Below, in pieces: positions 6,484 through 12,263 of a stretch of 14,251 nucleotides of DNA. Position numbers and translations under genes: made by a program. The notes beneath the pieces were generated by a model. The model searched no databases. It saw only the letters and a list, made by a program, of their open reading frames with translations, and was not told where the DNA came from. Origin of the DNA: JBBQTQ01 sp038213135 (lineage in GTDB: Bacteria > Actinomycetota > Thermoleophilia > Gaiellales > Gaiellaceae). Within the stretch, counting starts at the first letter, position 1. Every line of letters starts with the position of its first letter. The DNA lies in contig JBBQTQ010000074.1 in the NCBI GenBank assembly GCA_038213135.1, positions 1 through 14,251 of the forward strand. Direction: 5' to 3'.

Positions 6484-7621
6484 AGCACCGACCTCCAGTC
6501 CCTGATCGCAGAGGACTGGGCCGTCCAGTCCCTCCCCGCGGAGCAGCAGGCTGTGGTGAAGGGCACGCCGAGCGAGATCCTGCAGAGGCTCTCGGACACC
6601 CTGAACGACCCCAACGGCGAGCGCTACGTCGTCGCGTTCTTCAAGCGCGACGGCACGGGCGGACACGCGGCGACGCCGTTTGCGATCGAGGACAAGGGCG
6701 GCAAGTACGCGCTCCTGATCTACGACAACAACTTCCCTGGCGTCACGCGGGCGATCCAGTTCGATACGGGCGCCGAGACGTGGCGCTACGAGGGCGGCCC
6801 CAACCCGAGCGACCTGAACGAACTCTACGAGGGCGACGCCGACACGAAGAGCATCCTGCTCTTCCCGACGACACCGTCGCTCACATCGCCGCAGCGGTGC
6901 TTCTTCTGCAGCGGCGGCAGTAGCAGCTCGACGTCGACCGGCTCCAAGCTCGGCTCGGCGGCGCAGTACGACCAGATCACCCTGGTCGGCGATCCGGCGA
7001 ACCACGGGCATCTCGTCCTGCACGACGACCAGGGACGGGTCAGCGGTTACGTCGGCAAGAAGCTCGTCAACCAGATTCCCGGCGTGCAAATCCGTCCTGA
7101 TCGGGCCTGGCCCCTACAACCTCGTCGAGCACATCGTGCTCGCGCCGGGCGACCACGACCTGATCGCGTTCAAGAACGCGGGTCAGGGTTTCGTGTATCA
7201 CTCGGATCCGCATCACGACCTCTCACCTCTGCTCGAGACCGGCATCCAGCTCCCGAACGGCGGTTACGGCTTCGGCGTCCTCGCCGTGGGCGTCAAGGGC
7301 GGCTCACAGCTCACGGCGGTGGTCGACAAGAAGGACGGCCAGTTCGTCTTCGACACCAGTGGCACGACGGGCGCGATCACGAAGAGCGGCTACGCGGGTT
7401 ACGTGTTGACAGTGCTGCGGAAGCAGGGGAAGGACATCTCCTACTGGGTCGCCACGAACGAGCACGCCCTCGTCATGAGGCGCGGCGAGCTGGCGATCGT
7501 CGATTACCTGCACGAACCCGCCACGGGACAGAAGCTGAAGGTCACGATCGGGAAGCCCGGCGGGCCGTATCGCACGCAGTACGCGTATCCGCAGGCGCTG
7601 ACGAAGTCCTCGAGTGGCTAG
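6484..7621 (+). pseudogene. C-terminal part of the same papain-like secreted protein, frame-broken near 7090
   Basis: From about 6484 the plus strand encodes TDLQSLIAEDWAVQSLPAEQ, then FFKRDGTGGHAATPFAIEDK and YALLIYDNNFPGVTRAIQFD. The GGHAATPFAI block followed by a YDNN strand fits the catalytic-His/Asn part of a papain-like fold. A CFFC pair and a Ser/Gly-rich linker follow (about 6893-6950), then ITLVGDPANHGHLVLHDDQG. At about 7088-7092 the frame must shift by one to continue as SVLIGPGPYNLVEHIVLAPG, which runs to TAG at 7621 as a beta-rich C-terminal domain. The segment between IPGVQ and SVLIG looks abrupt, so a small deletion is as likely as a 1-bp shift. The frame is open back to TTG 6442, but residues before 6484 are shadow sequence. 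No start or ribosome-binding site belongs to this half. Confidence 0.72.
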
Positions 7622-8511
7622 GCAGTCAGGAATCCGTCGAGCGAGCGACGGATTCCTGCGGAATCAAGGCCGTGGGCGGCTCGGTGCTCGGCGGCGGTGC
7701 CGTAACGCCGCAGCTCGCGGTTCTCGACGCCGAGCGCGAGCAGCCGGTGTGAGCGGTCGACGAGGGCCGCGCTGATCTCGGCCGCAGACGTGCCTGCGAG
7801 GTAGGGCTCGACGAGGACGATGTCCGTTCCGCCGAGCGAGGCACGCAGACCCGCGGCGTCGAACGGCCGAACACGTGACAGATACCCGACGGTCGCGTCG
7901 AGATCTCGCGTTGCCTCGAGCACCGAGTCGAGCAGTGGCCCCACCGCGAGCACGAGCGGGGCGCGCTCACCGCCCCGGCGGAGGACGACGAGCCCTTCCC
8001 CGGCCACCGGCTCGGCGTTGTGGTCCTCGGCTAGGCGGATGTAGATGCGGTCGTTGCTGGCGAACGCCTCGACCAGAGAACGCTCGAGCTCGTCCGGATG
8101 CCCGGGGACGTCGATCGTCCAGCCGGGCAGCGCCGAGAGCAGCACGACGTCCTCCGGCGCCTGATGCGTTCGGCCCTCGTGGGCGGCATCCCAGGAGCCT
8201 CCGTAGCTAACGAGCACCGCGCCCACGTCCTGGTGGCCGAGGTCGAGCTTCACCTGCTCGTAGGGACGCTCGACGAGGAACGGCGCGTACGAGTGGACAA
8301 TCGGGCGCATCCCTTCCAGGGCAAAGCCCGCCGCGATTCCGATTAGCAGCTGCTCGCGGATGCCGACGTTGACGACTCGGCGCGGGTGCCGACCGGTGAC
8401 GCCCGTGCGGTCGAAGAGCGCCACGCCGATGTCCGCCAGGACAAGCGCGAGGCGATCGTCGCTATCCAGTGCGGCCGCGGTCACCTCAATGAAGCGCTCG
8501 CGCATGCTCAT
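7618..8511 (-). CDS. Transketolase C-terminal subunit (Pyr and C-terminal domains)
   Basis: A 297-residue subunit of a split thiamine-diphosphate-dependent transketolase. It would move two-carbon units between sugar phosphates in the cytoplasm, as a partner of the N-terminal subunit encoded just upstream. Residues 1-160 form the pyrimidine-binding domain: LVLADIG, then NVGIREQLLIGIAAGFALEG, in which the Glu of GIREQ is the cofactor-activating residue. The block EGRTHQAPEDVVLL with its THQ is also characteristic. The last 130 residues are the transketolase C-terminal domain (LAVGPLLDSVLEA, TDIVLVEPY). ATG at 8511 overlaps the partner's stop as ATGA; a second ATG lies two codons in. The gene ends at 7618 in a CTAG shared with the stop of the convergent pseudogene. 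The exact sugar substrates cannot be told. Confidence 0.92.
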   Translation of the reverse strand: MSMRERFIEVTAAALDSDDRLALVLADIGVALFDRTGVTGRHPRRVVNVGIREQLLIGIAAGFALEGMRPIVHSYAPFLVERPYEQVKLDLGHQDVGAVLVSYGGSWDAAHEGRTHQAPEDVVLLSALPGWTIDVPGHPDELERSLVEAFASNDRIYIRLAEDHNAEPVAGEGLVVLRRGGERAPLVLAVGPLLDSVLEATRDLDATVGYLSRVRPFDAAGLRASLGGTDIVLVEPYLAGTSAAEISAALVDRSHRLLALGVENRELRRYGTAAEHRAAHGLDSAGIRRSLDGFLTA

Positions 8512-9161
8512 ACCTGCGCCACCACCACGTGTGGGCCGGTCGCGGCGAGCGCTGCCTCGATCTGATCGTGGTCGCGGCCATCGACCACTGCGCTCGTCCA
8601 GCGTTCGAGCTCGAAGCGCGCCGCGATCCCTCCAGGCCAGCCGTACGTCGAGGAGTGATTGTCGATCGCGACTACGGTCAGGCGCCGCAGTCCGAGGCGC
8701 CCCGCGAGTTGGATCGCCTCCCAGTTGCTCCCCTCGTCCAGCTCACCGTCGCCGACCAGGCAGATGACGCGGGGCCGCTCTCGCCCCTTGGCGTAGAGCG
8801 CCAGCGCCATCCCCACCGCGATCGGCAGTCCGTGGCCGAGCGAGCCGCTCGCGATCTCGACTCCGCGCAGCAGGTTGCCATCGGGATGGTGGCCGAGCCG
8901 AGAGTCGAAGCCGCCGAAGCCGGCTAGCGTCTCGACCGGGAAGAAGCCCTTGGCGGCCAGCACCGCGTAGTAGGCCTGAGGGCCGTGACCTTTCGAGAGC
9001 AGGAAACGGTCTCGCTCCGGGTCGCCGGGCCGGGCCGGGTCGACGCGGAGGACGCGGTCATAGAGCACCCAGAGCACGTCCAGCGTCGAGAAGGCGCTCG
9101 GCTCGTGCTTCTCGTCGCCCGTCAGGGTCGCCAAGAGGGGGCGCACCGCATCCATGCCCAC
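8508..9161 (-). CDS. Transketolase N-terminal subunit (TPP-binding PP domain), short form
   Basis: This binds the diphosphate of thiamine diphosphate and pairs with the following subunit. Seen: FLLSKGHGPQAYYAVLAAKG, ASGSLGHGLPIAVGMAL and the cofactor motif GDGELDEGSNWEA ending in VAIDN, the GDG-x-N motif of the family. With 215-217 residues it is clearly shorter than the usual 260-280. It starts close to the first conserved helix and ends at HVVVAQV, before the T-x-KG-x-G segment normally found near the C-terminus. Two starts are possible, GTG 9161 and ATG 9155. ATG 9155 fits better, because a promoter in the soxR gap predicts a transcript beginning at or next to that A. The stop overlaps the partner start as ATGA. 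Confidence 0.9.
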   Translation of the reverse strand: MGMDAVRPLLATLTGDEKHEPSAFSTLDVLWVLYDRVLRVDPARPGDPERDRFLLSKGHGPQAYYAVLAAKGFFPVETLAGFGGFDSRLGHHPDGNLLRGVEIASGSLGHGLPIAVGMALALYAKGRERPRVICLVGDGELDEGSNWEAIQLAGRLGLRRLTVVAIDNHSSTYGWPGGIAARFELERWTSAVVDGRDHDQIEAALAATGPHVVVAQV

Positions 9162-9192
9162 ACCCTAGAACTTCAAGTAAGGTTGAAGTCAA
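9162..9192 (-). promoter_or_regulatory. SoxR-type promoter with long spacer, directed at the transketolase pair
   Basis: On the minus strand, TTGACT (9192-9187) is a good -35 and TAGGGT (9167-9162) a fair -10, separated by exactly 19 bp. An over-long spacer filled by a dyad is the hallmark of promoters activated by MerR/SoxR proteins. The expected transcription start, seven bases after the -10, is the A of ATG 9155, so the mRNA would be leaderless. The divergent soxR gene starts one base from the -35. Promoter activity itself is inferred. Confidence 0.72.
9170..9189. promoter_or_regulatory. SoxR operator dyad
   Basis: Seven-base arms ACTTCAA and TTGAAGT flank a 6-bp centre GTAAGG. The 18-bp core from 9171 to 9188, CTTCAAG-TAAG-GTTGAAG, has the same size and half-site form as the known soxS operator core (CCTCAAG-TTAA-CTTGAGG). 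It lies in the 31-bp gap between soxR and the transketolase genes. A TAAGGT (9178-9183) within it could be the -10 of soxR itself, which would give autorepression. Identification rests on pattern, position and the adjacent soxR. Confidence 0.8.
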
Positions 9193-9687
9193 ATGACACA
9201 CGAACTGACGATCGGCGAGCTGTCCGCGCGGAGCGGGGTCGCCGCGTCCGCGCTTCGCTTCTACGAGGCAGAAGGGTTGATCTACTCCCGGCGCACCGAT
9301 GGCAACCAGCGCCGCTTCCCGGTGGTAACGCTCCGCCGGGTGGCCTTGATCCAGGCCGGCAAGGCCGCGGGCGTCCCGCTCGAGCGCATCCGTGCCGCGC
9401 TCGACACGCTGCCGTCCGATCGCTCGCCCGGCAAGAAAGACTGGGCTCGTCTCTCCCGCTCGTGGCGCGAAGACCTCGACCGGCGGATCGCTGCGCTCGA
9501 GGCGATCCGCGGCCGGCTGACGACGTGCATCGGCTGCGGCTGCCTCTCGCTGCGCGTCTGCGGGCTGCTCAACCCGGGCGACGAGGCGGCTGCGCTCGGC
9601 CCTGGCGCGCGATATTTCGAGCGCGAAAGAGCTCAAAGAACCCTTACAGAACCCGCCGTAACCGGTCCACGCAGGGTCTCGTTGTAG
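9193..9687 (+). CDS. soxR: SoxR, [2Fe-2S] redox-sensing MerR-family regulator
   Basis: A 164-residue cytoplasmic transcription factor. Residues 6-40 are the MerR winged helix (TIGELSARSGVAASALRFYE, then GLIYSRRTDGNQRRF). A dimerisation helix follows at about 80-112. Next comes the cluster-binding segment CIGCGCLSLRVCGLLNPGD, whose four cysteines have the exact C-x2-C-x-C-x5-C spacing of E. coli SoxR. Known: oxidation of the [2Fe-2S] cluster by redox-cycling compounds or nitric oxide twists the promoter DNA and activates transcription. Conserved GPGAR follows the cluster. The only SoxR-like dyad in view is in front of the transketolase pair, so those genes and soxR itself are the predicted local targets (inference). 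There is only a weak AAGG upstream of the ATG, so translation may be leaderless. Four bases separate it from the next gene. Confidence 0.95.
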   Translation: MTHELTIGELSARSGVAASALRFYEAEGLIYSRRTDGNQRRFPVVTLRRVALIQAGKAAGVPLERIRAALDTLPSDRSPGKKDWARLSRSWREDLDRRIAALEAIRGRLTTCIGCGCLSLRVCGLLNPGDEAAALGPGARYFERERAQRTLTEPAVTGPRRVSL

Positions 9688-9691
9688 GGAC

Positions 9692-9895
9692 ATGTTGAGC
9701 GAGGCACCGCATCTGGCAGGCGCGACAGAAGAGCAGACCGGCATCTTCTGCTGGCGCTACGAGCAGTTCGTGCAACTCGGCTACTCCGACACCGCCGCGC
9801 ACGTGCTGGCCGACTCGGATGCGGATCTCGGCGTCGCGCGACGGCTTTGTCGTCGCGGTTGCGCCGCCGAGCTCGCGCTGCGCATCCTGCTGTAA
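9692..9895 (+). CDS. Small conserved-looking protein, function unknown
   Basis: A 67-residue protein with no signal peptide or membrane segment. It starts four bases after the soxR stop, behind AGGGA, and ends ten bases before thiI. It reads as a compact helical protein: GIFCWRYEQFVQLGYSDTAA, then HVLADSDADLGVARRLCRRG, then CAAELALRILL. WRYEQFVQLGY followed by a repeated helix pattern with two late cysteines resembles short proteins I have seen in actinobacterial genomes, but I cannot name a family. The tight spacing argues that it is transcribed with soxR and thiI. Three cysteines in 67 residues are notable next to a redox regulator and a sulfur-transfer enzyme, yet no CxxC is present. The function is not assigned. 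Confidence 0.75.
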   Translation: MLSEAPHLAGATEEQTGIFCWRYEQFVQLGYSDTAAHVLADSDADLGVARRLCRRGCAAELALRILL

Positions 9896-9905
9896 CACTA
9901 GGACG

Positions 9906-11108
9906 ATGCAGCGCTGCGTGCTCCTGAAGTACGGCGAGATGGTGCTGCGCGGGCGCAACCGCTGGCGCTTCTACAGCGAGCTGCAGCGGAACGTGCGGCG
10001 CGCGCTGCGCGACCTCGGGCCGCTCGAGCTGCGGCAGCGCGGCGGCGTGCTCGCAGTGATCCCGACGCGCGACTCGGACGATCTCGCCGCACGCGCCCAC
10101 GACGTCCTCGGCATCTCGCTCGTCCATCCGGCCTGGATCGTCGAGAAGACGCCCGAGGCGGCCTGCGCTGTCGCGATCGACCTCCTGCGCGGGCGCGAAG
10201 GCGCGACGTTCGCCGTTCGTGCGCGGCGCCGCGACAAGTCGTGGCAGCTCGACTCGCGCGAGCTGGCCATCCTCGTCGGGCGGGCCGTGCAGGACGAGCT
10301 CGGGCTCGGCGTGAACCTGAGCGCGCCCGACCTCGAGATCCATCTCGAGGTCGACACGGAAGAGATCTTCGCGTTCACCGAGAAGCTGCCCGGCCGCGGC
10401 GGGCTCCCCGTTGGCACGAGCGGCCGCGCGCTCGTGTTGCTCTCGGGCGGCATCGACTCGCCGGTCGCGGCCTACCGGATGATGAAGCGCGGCCTCCGCT
10501 GCGACTTCGTCCACTTCAGCGGCCGGCCCTTCACCGGGCCCGAGTCGATCTACAAGGCCTACGCGCAGGTCGCGCGGCTCGACCGCTTCCAGGGAGGCTC
10601 GCGGCTCTTCGTCGTCGGCTTCGGTCACGCCCAGAAGCAGCTCGCCACCGCCGGTGCCGGCAAGCTGCAAGTGCTGGCCCAGCGGCGGCTGATGCTGCGC
10701 ACCGCGTCCGCGCTCGCGCGCCGCGAGCACCTGCACGCGCTCGTCACCGGCGACTCGCTCGGCCAGGTCGCGAGCCAGACGCTCCACAACATGACCGTCG
10801 TCGAGGAAGGATCGGATCTGCCTGTGCTCCGGCCTCTGCTCGCCTGGGACAAATCCGAGATCGTCCGCGAGGCCGGGGAGCTCGGCACGCTCGAGGTCTC
10901 GAACCTGCCGGCGGAGGACTGCTGCACGCTCTTCGCCGGGCCGCTCGCCGAGACGCGCGTCCATCCGGCGAAGCTGGGACGGCTCGAGAGCCGCCTCGAG
11001 CTCGAGGAGCTGATCCCGCGGCTCGTCGAGGCCGCGGAGCTCGTGCGGCCGCGGGTGGAGGAGTTCGAGGAGACCTCTCTCGTTCCCGTCGCGATGCCGC
11101 CTGCCTGA
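9906..11108 (+). CDS. thiI: ThiI, tRNA 4-thiouridine synthase
   Basis: This adenylates U8 of tRNA using ATP and accepts sulfur to make 4-thiouridine; in some bacteria it also supplies sulfur for the thiamine thiazole. The 400-residue protein starts MQRCVLLKYGEMVLRGRNRW, the usual N-terminal ferredoxin-like block. A THUMP domain follows (about 50-160), then the PP-loop ATP-binding motif SGGIDSP at 180-186 and HALVTGDSLGQVASQTLHNM. EDCCTLF near residue 340 holds the conserved active cysteine region. There is no C-terminal rhodanese domain, so this is the short Bacillus-type form, which depends on a separate cysteine desulfurase for sulfur. The ATG at 9906 has AGGA five bases upstream. A thiamine link to the neighbouring thiamine-dependent transketolase is possible but not proven. 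Confidence 0.95.
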   Translation: MQRCVLLKYGEMVLRGRNRWRFYSELQRNVRRALRDLGPLELRQRGGVLAVIPTRDSDDLAARAHDVLGISLVHPAWIVEKTPEAACAVAIDLLRGREGATFAVRARRRDKSWQLDSRELAILVGRAVQDELGLGVNLSAPDLEIHLEVDTEEIFAFTEKLPGRGGLPVGTSGRALVLLSGGIDSPVAAYRMMKRGLRCDFVHFSGRPFTGPESIYKAYAQVARLDRFQGGSRLFVVGFGHAQKQLATAGAGKLQVLAQRRLMLRTASALARREHLHALVTGDSLGQVASQTLHNMTVVEEGSDLPVLRPLLAWDKSEIVREAGELGTLEVSNLPAEDCCTLFAGPLAETRVHPAKLGRLESRLELEELIPRLVEAAELVRPRVEEFEETSLVPVAMPPA

Positions 11109-11115
11109 GCCGGCT

Positions 11116-11131
11116 TTACGCCGCGATTACG
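11116..11131 (+). promoter_or_regulatory. TTACG direct repeats with 11-bp period and TACCCT -10 before the two-component operon
   Basis: TTACG occurs at 11116-11120 and 11127-11131, exactly 11 bp apart, as expected for an OmpR-family site. TACCCT at 11154-11159 fits a TANNNT -10; a start seven bases on would be the ATG at 11167, the second Met of the secreted protein. The repeats sit just upstream of the -35 place, suggesting autoregulation by the response regulator encoded downstream. This is inference from spacing. Confidence 0.35.
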
Positions 11132-11163
11132 TTCGTCGCACCGGGGCTTGACGTACCCTGACG

Positions 11164-11577
11164 ATGATGAGGTCGCTGATGAGGCGGCGGTGGTTCCTTG
11201 CTGCGGTTCCCCTCGCCGTGCTTGCGGTCGGAGTCTCGACCGGGGTGGGCGGGGCCTCGCGCGTGGGTGACAACGGCCTCCAGCAGCTGTTCGGCCCGCA
11301 GATGGCGAGAGCCGAGGTGATCGTCGTCCAGAACGGCCAGACCCTCGACTACCGGATCGACCAGGGGAAGATCGTCGCCGCCCGCAACGGCCAGCTCGTC
11401 CTCCGGGAGCGCGACGGCACGTTCCAGACGGTGACGGTCGCACCGACCGCGACCATCCAGGTCAACGGCTCACCGGGAGCGTTTGCGCAGCTGCGGCCGC
11501 GCATGGACGCGCTCGCGATGCGGATCGGCGACGCGCCGGCGACTGTCATTCGCGCGCGCGGGTTCGTCGGGCCATGA
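11164..11577 (+). CDS. Secreted or membrane-anchored small protein of a two-component operon
   Basis: A 137-residue protein. Residues 1-34 form a signal sequence or membrane anchor: the basic MRRRW, a hydrophobic stretch FLAAVPLAVLAVGVSTGVGG, then ASR. The mature part is beta-rich, with IVVQNGQTLDYRIDQGKIVA, then a strand pattern GQLVLRERDGTFQTVTVAPT and TIQVNGSPGAF. It resembles short DUF5666-like or OB-like secreted domains, but I cannot name it with certainty. The stop overlaps the response regulator start as ATGA, so it is translated with the two-component system. It may be an extracytoplasmic accessory to the kinase sensor or merely a co-regulated output (inference). Starts at 11164 and 11167 are both ATG; promoter spacing favours 11167. 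Confidence 0.8.
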   Translation: MMRSLMRRRWFLAAVPLAVLAVGVSTGVGGASRVGDNGLQQLFGPQMARAEVIVVQNGQTLDYRIDQGKIVAARNGQLVLRERDGTFQTVTVAPTATIQVNGSPGAFAQLRPRMDALAMRIGDAPATVIRARGFVGP

Positions 11578-12263
11578 GCCAGGTCGGGCCCGGTTACGGC
11601 GGAACCGTCCTGCTCGTCGAGGACGAGGAGAGCATCGGCACGCTCGTCCGCACGTACCTGCAGCGCGACGGCTACCGGGTGATCTGGGTGCGGACCGGGG
11701 AGGAGGGACTCGCCGAGCTGCCGCGCCATCCGGTGCGGATCGTCGTCCTCGATCTGACCCTGCCGGGGGTCGACGGCTTCGAGGTGTGCCGGCGGATCCG
11801 GCAGCGCTCGATGGTGCCGATCGTGATTCTGACCGCGCGCGACGAGGAGCCCGACCGGGTCGCCGGGCTCGAGGTCGGCGCCGACGACTACGTGACGAAG
11901 CCGTTCTCGCCGCGCGAGCTCGTGGCGCGGATCAAGGCGATCCTGCGGCGCGCCGAGCCGCGCGCGCCGGATCAGATCCTCCGACTCGGTGACATCGTCG
12001 TCGATACGGACGGGCGCGAGGTGCGCGTCAACGGCAGCGACGTCGAGCTGACGGCGAAGGAGTTCGACCTGCTCGCCTACTTCCTCGAGTGCCCGGGGAT
12101 CGTGCTCTCGCGCGATCGGCTGCTCGACAGGGTCTGGGGGCTCAGCTATCCCGGCGGGACGCGGACGGTCGACGTGCACGTCGGCCAGTTGCGGCGCAAG
12201 CTCGCGCGGCCCGCGATGATCCGCACCGTGCGCGGCGCCGGGTACAAAGCCGTCGAGCTTTGA
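11574..12263 (+). CDS. OmpR/PhoB-family response regulator
   Basis: A 229-residue DNA-binding regulator. The receiver domain (about 11-125) has the acidic pair E16-D17 in LLVEDEES, the phospho-accepting Asp60 in VVLDLTLPGVDGF, Thr87 in ILTARDE and Lys109 in DDYVTKPFSP, so it should be phosphorylated normally. The C-terminal winged helix (about 135-228) contains VELTAKEFDLLAYFLE, RLLDRVWG, and the recognition helix RTVDVHVGQLRRKL followed by the wing TVRGAGYK. The kinase gene directly follows, with a TTGA overlap, and should be its partner. Targets are unknown; TTACG repeats upstream of the operon are one candidate site. Confidence 0.95.
   Translation: MSQVGPGYGGTVLLVEDEESIGTLVRTYLQRDGYRVIWVRTGEEGLAELPRHPVRIVVLDLTLPGVDGFEVCRRIRQRSMVPIVILTARDEEPDRVAGLEVGADDYVTKPFSPRELVARIKAILRRAEPRAPDQILRLGDIVVDTDGREVRVNGSDVELTAKEFDLLAYFLECPGIVLSRDRLLDRVWGLSYPGGTRTVDVHVGQLRRKLARPAMIRTVRGAGYKAVEL

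Noticed and set aside
6310..7089. A full 259-codon minus-strand gene
   Set aside because: Only its last roughly 50 codons read as natural protein; the rest is the shadow of the plus-strand papain-like part. Only the end is kept, as part of the inverted pseudogene fragment.
9633..10964. A 443-codon minus-strand frame
   Set aside because: Antisense to thiI, which has THUMP and PP-loop motifs; the minus-strand product is low-complexity Arg/Glu/Ala sequence.
11148..11153. TTGACG as a -35 box before the secreted protein gene
   Set aside because: It directly abuts the TACCCT candidate -10, and no -10 lies at a proper distance downstream.
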